A DNA stretch of 64,000 nt, from assembly GCA_041662605.1 (NCBI GenBank), contig JBAZSD010000001.1, forward strand, positions 186,001-250,000. The letters are read 5' to 3'. This document shows positions 1 to 8,083 of the stretch, one piece after another. Every line of letters begins with the position of its first letter. Position 1 is the stretch's first letter. The notes beneath the pieces are model-generated. The model was not told where the DNA came from, made no database searches, and saw only the letters and a program-made list of their open reading frames with translations. The position numbers and the translations under genes were made by a program. The DNA comes from Desulfomonilaceae bacterium (GTDB lineage: Bacteria; Desulfobacterota; Desulfomonilia; Desulfomonilales; Desulfomonilaceae).

Positions 1-2166
1 TGTCTGCGTGAGCATGTTGACCATGAGAAACGCTGCTTGAGGACTCATCGCCCTTTCAATGGTCCTTGTTTCAGGGCCCTTAATGCTTGGAAAGGAGCCT
101 TTTAGCACAGATTCGAGATGCAGGCTGGGTTGATTTGTTTCAACCACCGGATTGTCCTGGACAGAAGCATGGTTTGTAACATCCTCATCGTCTAGATCTT
201 GACCGGGACCAGGATGGACTGGGTCAACTTCCACAATTTTATTCGCTATCCAGGCTGGGGAAGGATCCTTGTTGTCATTGGGATTTATGATAGGTCTGGT
301 ATTGTCTTCAAGCACATTCCCAAAACGGTCCACTACCTTCTTGATCATTACAGGGGTTATCAAAGCCCCCATGTTGGGGAACACCGTATATGCGCTGGTT
401 AGCTCAAGCGGCGTGACCTCTGATGAGCCGAGCCCCAGAGACAGGTTATGACCTAATGGGGATTTTATTCCCATGCTTCTCGCCATGCTGATGGTAGTGT
501 CCAGCCCTACATCCATGAGTAGCTTCACAGCGACAATGTTTCGGGATAAAGCCAAGGCTCTTGTCAGGTTGGTTGAACCGATAAAACCGCCATCCGAGTT
601 GGAAGGCATCCACTCCGGCTCACTCGGATCGATCAATACCGCAATTGGTTCGTCAACAACCATGGTGTTGGGACTATAGGCCCCATTCTCAAGAGCCGCT
701 GAATAAACAACCGGCTTGAAAGCGCTTCCTGGTTGACGCATAGCCTGAGTGGCCCTGTTGAAGTGGGATTTATCAAAATCCATCCCTCCTACAAGGGCCC
801 TTATGTATCCACTGCTGTTTTCTATGCAGACAACAGCGCCCTGTATCGGCGGCGCCGTAATTTGTTGGAGTGAAAAATTCTTCTCATCAGATTGGGTAAC
901 CCGGAAATCAAGGAGATCATTAGGTCTGTATACTGATCCTTGAGCAAGTTTCATATGGAATTTGATATTGCCATTTAGAGACAGAAGGTATTCTTCGGAG
1001 CCAGGAGCGGCATTTTTCTTGCCTTTTTGTTTCTTGTTTTCCGGAGAAGACAGCACCAACGCCTGCACTGTCTCACCTACCTTGAAAGACTCTGGAGACG
1101 AGCTGTTAACAAACTCTTTAGCTTCCAATGGTTTCAATCTTTTCAATAGTCCCTGTGGTCGACGCTCGCGCTTCTCCCAACCTTGCGCCCCCTTTAACAG
1201 AGCAGACGCGGCCGTATCCTGCAGACGCGGGTCCAGTGTGGTCCAGACTTGCAGCCCCTCATTGTAAAGTCGCTTCGCTCCATACTTTTCAATGATCTTC
1301 TGGCGCACAGCCTCAGTGAAGTATGGCGCTCTGGTGAAGGGATTGGGAAGATTCTCCCGGAATGCGGGGACTTCATCCATCGCTTTCTGAAACTGTTCCT
1401 GCGTTATAAAACTGTTTCGGAGCATGCTGCTAAGGACAAATTCCCTTCTTTTCATGGCGTTTTCGAGATTCTTTGGAGGAGCGCTCCTGTTAGGATTTGA
1501 AACAAGCCCCGCGATCATGGCGGCCTCTGCAACCGTTAACCCCTCCGTTGATTTCCCAAAATAAGTCCTCGCCGCGGCTTCTACACCATAAGCTCCTCGT
1601 CCGAGATATATTTCATTTAGATAAAGGCTGAGTATTTCCTGTTTGGATAAAGACTTCTCCAGTCTGAAAGAGAGAATGGCCTCTCTGATTTTCCTCGACA
1701 GCTTCTTTTCCTTGGTCAGAATAAAATTCCTTGTGACCTGTTGAGTGATTGTGCTAGCGCCCTGAGAGAATTCACCTGACTTGAGGTTCCTGATTGCGGC
1801 TCTGGCTATTCCCAGCAAGTCGATTCCCGGATGTGAGAAAAACCTGGCGTCTTCAGCCGCTAGAAACGCGTTCATTACATGAGGGGGGATTGTATCCAAA
1901 GGAATTGGGAATCGCTTTTCTTTGTAAAAAAGACCGATAACTGACCCATCATCGGCAAAAAACGTGGAAACCGTTTTAGGCCGGTAAGCTCTCAGATCCG
2001 GTATTTTTGGAAGATCTTTTGAAAAAACGAGATATACGCCGAATACTGACCCTAAAGAACCGAATATCAGCCCGCAGAGCAGCAATAACGGCAGGCCTAC
2101 TCCCAGCCAGACAAACATTCCGCTAAAAGCCTTCAGGTAATTGAATCTTGATTTTTCTTTAGTCAT
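1..2166 (-). CDS. Penicillin-binding protein 1A, bifunctional murein polymerase (C-terminus off the window)
   Basis: Class A penicillin-binding protein that polymerises glycan strands (GT51 transglycosylase) and cross-links them (transpeptidase) at the outer face of the inner membrane. Reading the minus strand from an ATG at 2166 gives a short cytoplasmic N-terminus, one membrane helix (about residues 15-40), the GT51 signature EDARFFSHPGID and QGASTITQQV, and further on the transpeptidase SxxK motif as PGSAFKP (near plus position 700). The frame is still open at position 1, in the stretch AMSPQAAFLMVNML that comes just before the KTGT box, so only the last part is missing. It is a paralogue of the complete PBP1A at 29344-32004; both share the N-terminal phrase PKTVSTF. 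Divergent from ispF. Confidence 0.93.
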   Translation of the reverse strand, partial: MTKEKSRFNYLKAFSGMFVWLGVGLPLLLLCGLIFGSLGSVFGVYLVFSKDLPKIPDLRAYRPKTVSTFFADDGSVIGLFYKEKRFPIPLDTIPPHVMNAFLAAEDARFFSHPGIDLLGIARAAIRNLKSGEFSQGASTITQQVTRNFILTKEKKLSRKIREAILSFRLEKSLSKQEILSLYLNEIYLGRGAYGVEAAARTYFGKSTEGLTVAEAAMIAGLVSNPNRSAPPKNLENAMKRREFVLSSMLRNSFITQEQFQKAMDEVPAFRENLPNPFTRAPYFTEAVRQKIIEKYGAKRLYNEGLQVWTTLDPRLQDTAASALLKGAQGWEKRERRPQGLLKRLKPLEAKEFVNSSSPESFKVGETVQALVLSSPENKKQKGKKNAAPGSEEYLLSLNGNIKFHMKLAQGSVYRPNDLLDFRVTQSDEKNFSLQQITAPPIQGAVVCIENSSGYIRALVGGMDFDKSHFNRATQAMRQPGSAFKPVVYSAALENGAYSPNTMVVDEPIAVLIDPSEPEWMPSNSDGGFIGSTNLTRALALSRNIVAVKLLMDVGLDTTISMARSMGIKSPLGHNLSLGLGSSEVTPLELTSAYTVFPNMGALITPVMIKKVVDRFGNVLEDNTRPIINPNDNKDPSPAWIANKIVEVDPVHPGPGQDLDDEDVTNHASVQDNPVVETNQPSLHLESVLKGSFPSIKGPETRTIERAMSPQAAFLMVNMLTQT

Positions 2167-2250
2167 TTCTCAATATCAAGTAGCTGAAACTTTGAGGAAT
2201 ATTTGGCTACTCGTTTTAAATGATTTAGATTTTATGCCGGATGATGGGCA

Positions 2251-2314
2251 GCGTCAAGCAAAGTCCCCAAACTGGACTCTGCTGATGGTCGGAGTTCCTC
2301 AGTTTTCTTGACGC
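2251..2314. other. Inverted repeat in the PBP1A/ispF intergenic region
   Basis: The 8-base arm GCGTCAAG at 2251-2258 is perfectly complementary to CTTGACGC at 2307-2314. The 48-base loop contains a second small stem (AGTCC/GGACT around 2262-2278). This could be a structured leader ahead of ispF or chance; no run of T follows either arm, so it is not a standard terminator. Confidence 0.25.
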
Positions 2315-2364
2315 GGTATGGTCTATGAATTAAGTTCGAGGCATCAGATTGTGGAGGCTATTCT

Positions 2365-2847
2365 TTGCGAATAGGACAAGGATTTGACGCCCACAGACTT
2401 GTCGCTGACAGGCGGCTGATTTTAGGTGGAGTTGACATTGATCATCCTTTCGGACTCGAAGGCCATTCGGACGCCGACGTGTTGGTTCATGCGGTGATCG
2501 ACGCGTTGCTGGGCGCTGCAGGACTTGGCGACATTGGAATGATGTTCCCCGACACAGACCCAAAATACAAAGGGGCTTCAAGTATTGGTCTTTTGTCTGA
2601 TGTCTGCGCCAGGATAGTGCTTTTAGGACTTAAGATTTCGAATGTTGATGTGACTCTTTTTGCGGAAAAACCCAAAATTGGTCCCTACAGGGAATCGATG
2701 CGTCGGAACGTATCTGAAGCTTTAGCAATTGATGTAAATCGTGTAAACATTAAGGCCACTACAACTGAAGGTCTTGGATTTATAGGCAGACATGAGGGGT
2801 TGGCCGCTTCTGCGGTAGCGTTGCTCGAAGAAATCCAGGACTTGTGA
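2365..2847 (+). CDS. ispF: 2-C-methyl-D-erythritol 2,4-cyclodiphosphate synthase
   Basis: Converts 4-diphosphocytidyl-methylerythritol 2-phosphate to the cyclic diphosphate with release of CMP in the non-mevalonate isoprenoid pathway; cytoplasmic homotrimer. The 160-residue product has the usual family length. It begins with MRIGQGFDAHRL, carrying the metal ligands Asp8 and His10, and has the typical HSDADVLVHAVIDALLGAAG block. The start is a TTG at 2365, supported by a TGGAGG ribosome site at 2352-2357 with seven bases of spacing. The stop overlaps the region just before cysS, with which it is probably co-transcribed. Confidence 0.96.
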   Translation: MRIGQGFDAHRLVADRRLILGGVDIDHPFGLEGHSDADVLVHAVIDALLGAAGLGDIGMMFPDTDPKYKGASSIGLLSDVCARIVLLGLKISNVDVTLFAEKPKIGPYRESMRRNVSEALAIDVNRVNIKATTTEGLGFIGRHEGLAASAVALLEEIQDL

Positions 2848-2870
2848 AGCAATATTCATTGGAGAAACGT

Positions 2871-4325
2871 ATGGAGTTGAAAATCTACAATACACTGACT
2901 AGAAAAAAGGGTCCGTTTCTACCAGTTCACCCGGGAAAAGTTGGGATGTATGTATGCGGAGTGACGGTCTATGACATGTGTCATATTGGCCATGCTCGAT
3001 CTGTCGTGCTCTTCGATGTCATATACAGGCATCTCCTGAAAAGCGGTTTTGATGTCACCTATGTCCGAAATTTTACTGATATTGACGACAAGATCATAAA
3101 TCGGGCCAACCAGCGGGGGGAAAACTGGCAAGAACTAGCTGAGCGATACATAAGAGAATTTCATGTGGATATGGATTCCCTCGGCGTCAGGCGACCTACA
3201 ATAGAACCCAAGGCTACTGATCATATTCAGGACATAATATCGCTAATCGGTGAGCTAATATCACAAAACCACGCTTACGAAGTTGATGGGGATGTTATGT
3301 TCTCAGTCTCCAGTTTTTCATCTTATGGCAAGCTCTCGGGCAAAAAGACCGAAGACCTGGTTTCAGGGGCCCGTGTCGGTGTCGACGAAAAAAAGAAAGA
3401 TCCACTAGATTTTGCTTTGTGGAAAGCGGCCAAACAAGGCGAACCGTTTTGGAACAGCCCGTGGGGCCCGGGCAGACCAGGCTGGCATATCGAGTGTTCA
3501 GCAATGAGCATGAAGTACCTTGGATCAAGTTTCGACATACATGGAGGTGGAGCCGACCTTACATTTCCACACCACGAAAATGAGATAGCCCAGTCTGAAG
3601 CAGCCACAGGGGAGCCTTTTGCGAAGTATTGGATACACAATGGTTTCGTAAACATACGTTCGGAGAAAATGTCCAAATCTCTCGGGAACGTTCTGAATAT
3701 CAGAGACATCCTCAAGGAAGTTCATCCCGAAGCCTTGCGCTTATTTTTGCTGTCAAGTCACTACCGTAGTCCACTGGACTATAATGACACTTCCATCAGG
3801 GAAGCGTCCGTAGGTCTAGAGCGTCTTTACTCAGCCCTGGCATCCTTGGAAGAACTCATAAAAATGAACGGCGCATCAAATGACCTGCCCGAAGAACTGT
3901 TGGACCTGGACGCCAAATTTCGGGAAGCCCTGGATGATGATTTTAATACCCCCAGAGGGTTGGCGCTACTTTTTGAAGCTTCAAGGGCTATCAACCGAAT
4001 CCACACTGAGGCCGGAAAGAATCGGGATAATGCGCCCAGGCCGGATCTTGTTGAAAAGGCGGGCGAAAGTTTGACGGGATGGGCTCGCGATGTTTTCGGG
4101 CTGTTGAACGAGTCTCCGGAAACATTCATAGAAAATGCTCGCCGGTCAGGAGCCAAGGACCTCAGTATAACCGAAGAAGAAATTGAAGAATTGGTTCAGG
4201 CAAGATCTGACGCCAGAAAGAACAAGAATTTCAAGCTAGGCGATGATATACGAAATAAGCTTTTGGGATTAGGAATCTTGATAGAAGATGGCCCCACTGG
4301 ATCTAGCTGGCGAGTCAAAGACTAA
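2871..4325 (+). CDS. cysS: Cysteinyl-tRNA synthetase
   Basis: Class I aminoacyl-tRNA synthetase charging tRNA-Cys in the cytoplasm. The HIGH motif is seen as CHIGHARS, the KMSKS loop as EKMSKSLGN, and the zinc-site residues lie in VCGVTVYD, GWHIECSAM and HHENEIAQ. An upstream in-frame GTG at 2844 is possible, but the ATG at 2871 has GGAG at 2861-2864 six bases before it and yields the usual family N-terminus MELKIYNTLTRKKG, so I chose it (484 residues). It follows ispF by 23 bases, an arrangement compatible with one transcript. Confidence 0.96.
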   Translation: MELKIYNTLTRKKGPFLPVHPGKVGMYVCGVTVYDMCHIGHARSVVLFDVIYRHLLKSGFDVTYVRNFTDIDDKIINRANQRGENWQELAERYIREFHVDMDSLGVRRPTIEPKATDHIQDIISLIGELISQNHAYEVDGDVMFSVSSFSSYGKLSGKKTEDLVSGARVGVDEKKKDPLDFALWKAAKQGEPFWNSPWGPGRPGWHIECSAMSMKYLGSSFDIHGGGADLTFPHHENEIAQSEAATGEPFAKYWIHNGFVNIRSEKMSKSLGNVLNIRDILKEVHPEALRLFLLSSHYRSPLDYNDTSIREASVGLERLYSALASLEELIKMNGASNDLPEELLDLDAKFREALDDDFNTPRGLALLFEASRAINRIHTEAGKNRDNAPRPDLVEKAGESLTGWARDVFGLLNESPETFIENARRSGAKDLSITEEEIEELVQARSDARKNKNFKLGDDIRNKLLGLGILIEDGPTGSSWRVKD

Positions 4326-4378
4326 TTTGAGACTCTCTACGAAAATTCTGCATTAATACCACGAACAAACAGGCATTA

Positions 4379-5239
4379 TTGGAAATTAGAGTAGAAAATC
4401 TAAATTGCAGTTTCAATCGCGGAACCCCTCTAGAGCGTCAGGCCCTCAAGAATATCAGTTTCGTCGTCCCTTCAGGCAAAATTGTCGGCATACTGGGACT
4501 GGTAGGGTCAGGAAAAACGACTTTGGTTAGAACCCTTAACGGACTTTTGAAACCGGATTCAGGGAGAATTGTTTTGGGTGGCGCAGATATTTCGAAGTAT
4601 GGTTCCGACCTAAGAAAAAAAGTTGCGCTAGTCTTTCAACACCCTGAAAAACAATTGTTTGAAGAAACAGTTTTCCGCGATATAGCCTTCCCATTAATTA
4701 ACAATGATGACTTCTCTGAAGAGGATGTCGAAGTACTAGTCAGCAAAGCATGTTCCAGAGTTAGATTAGAAATTGATGAGATAAGAGACCGGAGTCCTTT
4801 CGAACTTTCGTCTGGTGAAAAAAGACGCGTCGCTTTGGCTGGGGCTCTTGTCAACGATCCTGAAATTCTGATACTTGACGAGCCGGCGTCGGACCTTGAT
4901 CCACCTTCTCTGGTCACACTGAAGGATTTCATAAGATCTTTCAATAATGGCGGCTCCCGTACTGTAATGATAGTATCTCACGAAATGGATTGTTTCCTCT
5001 CGGAATTAGACTTGCTTCTGGTAATTCATGAGGGGCAAGAGGTTTGTTTCGGTTCTATCCGGAAAGTTTGTTCAGAGCTACGTAATCATTCCGAACTTAG
5101 GCGAATATTGCCCACGGTTGGATTACTTGTGGAGGAGTTGAGATCTCGAAATATATCGATGCCCAAAGATACTTTCGATTTGCAATCTATCAGGGACAGC
5201 ATTGTTCAAGCGTTCCGTTCAGGAAGGTTATTGAATTGA
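4379..5239 (+). CDS. Orphan ECF/CbiO-type ABC transporter ATPase
   Basis: ATP-binding subunit of the energy-coupling-factor (CbiO/EcfA) type, 286 residues. Visible are Walker A GLVGSGKTT, the Q-loop in VFQHPEKQLFEETVFRDIAFPL (the phrase typical of EcfA proteins), the ABC signature LSSGEKRRVALAGAL, Walker B ILILDEPASDLDP and the switch His in VSHEMD. The start is TTG 4379, with AGG at 4371-4373. No transmembrane T component, second ATPase or substrate-binding S component is near: it is followed directly, with a 4-base overlap, by lolA. Its partner and substrate are therefore unknown; it may serve an ECF module elsewhere. Confidence 0.85.
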   Translation: MEIRVENLNCSFNRGTPLERQALKNISFVVPSGKIVGILGLVGSGKTTLVRTLNGLLKPDSGRIVLGGADISKYGSDLRKKVALVFQHPEKQLFEETVFRDIAFPLINNDDFSEEDVEVLVSKACSRVRLEIDEIRDRSPFELSSGEKRRVALAGALVNDPEILILDEPASDLDPPSLVTLKDFIRSFNNGGSRTVMIVSHEMDCFLSELDLLLVIHEGQEVCFGSIRKVCSELRNHSELRRILPTVGLLVEELRSRNISMPKDTFDLQSIRDSIVQAFRSGRLLN

Positions 5240-5883
5240 AGAAAATCTTTTTTCTTATTCCACTCATTTTTGTGACATTCTCTCTCTTGTCTGGTCCCAG
5301 CCGGGGCGAAACTCTGGATGTCCAAAATATAATCAAAAAGATTCAGGACACCTACAACACGAACTGCTGCTTCACTGCGTCATTTGATCAATTGACCGTC
5401 AATGTGGCCATGGATATGAGAGACAGGTTTCATGGCCGAATGTATGTAAAAAAACCGCTGGATATAGCCCTGGAAGTATCTAGTCCTGAACGGCAAAAGG
5501 TAGTGATGAAGGGCAGGAATTACCTGGTATATTTTTACGATGACGGATCTCAGGTGCACGGAGAAGTGCCCCCGGAAATTAATATTGAGAATTTCTTTGG
5601 TTTTTTTACCAACATCGCGGCTCTGGACAAAAATTTCAGGGTTGAGTTGTCTCCCAGACAACCCGAACAGGAAGAAAAGCTGATTTTCCTTGAATTAACC
5701 AATAACGCCAACTCACAGGCACAGGTTAAAATAGTTCTGGGCGTTGACAGAATTCGTTACACTATAAATCGGGCCATCATTTATGACGCCCTTGGAAACT
5801 ACAATCGTTTTGACCTGTCTGACGTGACCTTCTTAAAATCAATTCCTGATTCCCGTTTCGACATCAAACCGGCTTCTCACTGA
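5236..5883 (+). CDS. lolA: Outer-membrane lipoprotein carrier protein LolA
   Basis: Periplasmic chaperone that accepts lipoproteins released from the inner membrane and carries them to the outer membrane. The product (215 residues) has a clear signal peptide (MKKIFFLIPLIFVTFSLL, cleavage probably near SRG-ETL) and the LolA-type body beginning VQNIIKKIQDTYNT, with the strand phrase GRMYVKKPLDIALEV and the C-terminal DVTFLKSIPDSRFDIK. Start TTG 5236 overlaps the ATPase stop; AGGAAGG at 5221 lies well placed. Family assignment is good; E. coli-like identity is low, as usual outside gammaproteobacteria. No lolB is seen in the window. Confidence 0.85.
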   Translation: MKKIFFLIPLIFVTFSLLSGPSRGETLDVQNIIKKIQDTYNTNCCFTASFDQLTVNVAMDMRDRFHGRMYVKKPLDIALEVSSPERQKVVMKGRNYLVYFYDDGSQVHGEVPPEINIENFFGFFTNIAALDKNFRVELSPRQPEQEEKLIFLELTNNANSQAQVKIVLGVDRIRYTINRAIIYDALGNYNRFDLSDVTFLKSIPDSRFDIKPASH

Positions 5884-5927
5884 GGGCGTCGATCGAGAGC
5901 CTAATAGAGCGCCATCTTTACAATAAA

Positions 5928-7361
5928 ATGAAATATTTTAACCTTATAAGTCTGGGCTGCCCGAAAAATAGAGTGGACAGTGAAAAAATCCTCCACGTCA
6001 TGTTCGCCGCAGGATTTAAATATACTGAAGATCAACAAAAGGCCCAGGTGCTAATAATAAATACATGCGCATTCATTCAACCCGCTGTTGAAGAATCAAT
6101 CTCCGTGATTCTCGACAGTTTTCAATTGAACCCCACGGCCCTTCTCGTCGTCGCGGGCTGTTTGCCTTTACGTTACAAACAGAAGTTGCATGAATCGTTT
6201 CCGGAAGTTGACATGTTCATAACACCGGAACAGATAGAAGGGTTTGCGCAGTCGGTTAAACTGAGTCTCTTGAAAAAAACTGAAAGGTTAAACAACCGTA
6301 AAGAGTCTTCTAGCCGTCTTCGTTATGAATATCAAATTTGTCCTGATTACGAGAGAGGCAATGATTGCGGCTCCTCGGATGATTCAGCGGAGGCCGTCGC
6401 TCAACTCGCGGTTAAAGAAAAAAGCAGTGATATTTACGAATTCAACCGAGCCTTGTCCACCCCTGGATTCGCATATTTGAGGATTTCAGATGGATGTGAT
6501 CATGAATGTAAATTTTGCGCGATTCCACTGATACGGGGAAAGCTCAGGAGTGAGACCATTGAGGATTTAGCCCGAGAGGCGACGACGCTGTCTGGTCTCG
6601 GCGTGAAAGAGCTGGTTCTGGTCGCGCAGGATCTCTCGTCATATGGACGCGATCTGGGTATCAAGAATGGCCTCGTCAGGTTACTTGAGAGGCTTGACTC
6701 AACACCCGGCATAGAGTGGATAAGGCTGATGTACTTGTATCCCAGCGGCGTCAAATCAGATCTTATTGATATGATTCAGGGATCTCAGAAAATATTGCCT
6801 TATGTTGATGTCCCCATTCAGCACATTTCCGACCGGGTCTTGAAATCTATGGGGAGGCCCTGGAATGGGGAAAAAATAAAGGACATGATTGATTTCATGC
6901 GTTCCAGGATCCCTGAGATAGTGATTAGGACAACGGTCATGGTTGGTTATCCCACAGAAGAGGACTCGGATTTTGACGAACTCAAACGTTTTATCAGCGA
7001 GTTTAAGTTGGACCATGTAGGGGTTTTTACCTACTTTCAGGAAGAAGGATCTCCTTCAGAAAAGCTTGGAGACCCCATTCAGAAGAAAATTAAAAACGCG
7101 CGAGCCAGGGCGATTCGATCTATTCACTCAACATTCTTGAAAAAGAGGAACAAGACGAGAATCGGTCGGATTGAGTCCTCAATAGTGGAAGGTATCTCAG
7201 AAGAATCAGATTTGCTTTTGGAGGGTAGGGTCTGGGACCAGGCTCCGGAAGTAGACGGAAAGCTTTATATTACATCGGGAACGGCCGATGTAGGAGCGAT
7301 CAAGCGCGTGCTGATAACGGGAGCTAATGGAGTGGACCTGTTCGGTGAGATACAGGATTGA
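5928..7361 (+). CDS. rimO: Ribosomal protein S12 methylthiotransferase RimO
   Basis: Radical-SAM enzyme that methylthiolates an aspartate of ribosomal protein S12. 477 residues: N-terminal MTTase domain beginning MKYFNLISLGCPKNRVDSE with an auxiliary-cluster Cys, further Cys in NTCAFI and VVAGCLP, then the radical-SAM triad as DGCDHECKFCAIP, and a C-terminal TRAM domain. About 45 residues between roughly 120 and 165 (Asn/Ser/Glu-rich, including GNDCGSSDDSAEA) look like an insertion compared with the typical enzyme of about 440 residues. A strong terminator hairpin follows at 7445. Confidence 0.95.
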   Translation: MKYFNLISLGCPKNRVDSEKILHVMFAAGFKYTEDQQKAQVLIINTCAFIQPAVEESISVILDSFQLNPTALLVVAGCLPLRYKQKLHESFPEVDMFITPEQIEGFAQSVKLSLLKKTERLNNRKESSSRLRYEYQICPDYERGNDCGSSDDSAEAVAQLAVKEKSSDIYEFNRALSTPGFAYLRISDGCDHECKFCAIPLIRGKLRSETIEDLAREATTLSGLGVKELVLVAQDLSSYGRDLGIKNGLVRLLERLDSTPGIEWIRLMYLYPSGVKSDLIDMIQGSQKILPYVDVPIQHISDRVLKSMGRPWNGEKIKDMIDFMRSRIPEIVIRTTVMVGYPTEEDSDFDELKRFISEFKLDHVGVFTYFQEEGSPSEKLGDPIQKKIKNARARAIRSIHSTFLKKRNKTRIGRIESSIVEGISEESDLLLEGRVWDQAPEVDGKLYITSGTADVGAIKRVLITGANGVDLFGEIQD

Positions 7362-7444
7362 ACTCACGAATTATTGGAGTTCAACAGCAACGCTCGAGTT
7401 AACAAAAATGGGACCCCGCATTAGAGTTATAATTCCATGAAATG

Positions 7445-7478
7445 AATAGGCGGACTGTGTAAAAGCCCGCCTATTTTA
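7445..7478. terminator. Bidirectional rho-independent terminator between rimO and the small lipoprotein gene
   Basis: Perfect 9-bp stem AATAGGCGG (7445-7453) / CCGCCTATT (7467-7475), 13-base loop, T-rich on the plus side (TTTT at 7474-7477) and preceded by A/T on the other. It ends rimO on the plus strand and the small gene 7494-7763 on the minus strand. Confidence 0.8.
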
Positions 7479-7493
7479 TATGCTTGACTTAAT

Positions 7494-7763
7494 CTAGTTG
7501 GCGGGTTTGTTACTCTTGGCTTTCTTGGCAGGCTTACGAGTTGGACTTTGTGTCTGGTATCCATATTGTCCTGAAGAGCCATACCCGTACCCGTATGGGT
7601 CTGAATATCCTCCGTAGTACGGCGAGTATGAATTCGATGAGTAGGAACTCGATGATCCTCCTGACCAGGAGGGAAAACAGCCGGCTCAACTACAGAAAGC
7701 GACTGAAGCCATTCCCACTATGGCCAGCGAAACGACCAACAACATGAAAATCTTTTTGTTCAA
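7494..7763 (-). pseudogene. Small Tyr/Gly/Ser-rich lipoprotein with an in-frame TGA before the lipobox
   Basis: A strong AAGGAGG-type site (7771-7776) precedes a TTG start at 7763. The frame reads MNKKIFMLLVVSLAIVG... through a signal peptide, reaches TGA at 7686-7688 (codon 26), and then continues open for 63 codons to TAG at 7494. The codons just after the TGA read A-G-C, so a TTA or TTG leucine in place of TGA would create a perfect LAGC lipobox. The remainder is rich in Ser, Tyr and Gly (SYSPYYGGYSDPYGYGYG) with a basic tail (KPAKKAKSNKPAN). I read it as a lipoprotein gene broken by one nonsense substitution, or a sequencing error; recoding of UGA is less likely. Function unknown. Confidence 0.7.
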
Positions 7764-8083
7764 AATTTGTCCTCCTTGACCGTAGCCCATAAAATTAGCG
7801 ACCTTAGAATGTAATCAAAAAAGATGTTTTGTCACTCTTTTTTTTGATTGATCTAGGAAAAACACTGTATGCAAAATTTAGATTTATTATATCAACATAT
7901 TATTTATATTAGTGAAAGCTTATAATAACCACTCATGACAGTTCCGACTTGAAATGATTTGCGTGCTGTTGCTTTGAAGGTACTAATTGGAATACATTAA
8001 AGACTAATTTTATTATAACTAACTTTGGCGACCCCAAAAAATAGGACACCTCAAAAACTGACGATATGTATGGAGATAATCTG
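7764..8083. other. AT-rich divergent intergenic region
   Basis: 320 bases between the minus-strand small lipoprotein gene and the plus-strand activase gene. It is strongly A/T-rich, contains the promoter candidate listed separately for the activase, and must hold the promoter of the small lipoprotein gene, though I could not pick a convincing one. No RNA gene or further reading frame was recognised. Confidence 0.6.
7987..8016 (+). promoter_or_regulatory. Candidate sigma-70 promoter of the activase gene
   Basis: TTGGAA at 7987-7992 and TATTAT at 8011-8016 separated by 18 bases, about 70 bases ahead of the chosen start of the activase gene. Matches are partial (4/6 and 5/6), in an A/T-rich stretch where chance matches are common. 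Confidence 0.3.

Noticed and set aside
7686..7688. In-frame TGA as a selenocysteine codon
   Set aside because: The site sits at the lipobox of a signal peptide, where leucine is expected and a redox residue would have no use; no SECIS-like hairpin was apparent just downstream.
7541..7747. Plus-strand 68-codon frame in the rimO/activase gap
   Set aside because: It is the antisense shadow of the broken lipoprotein gene and has no ribosome site.
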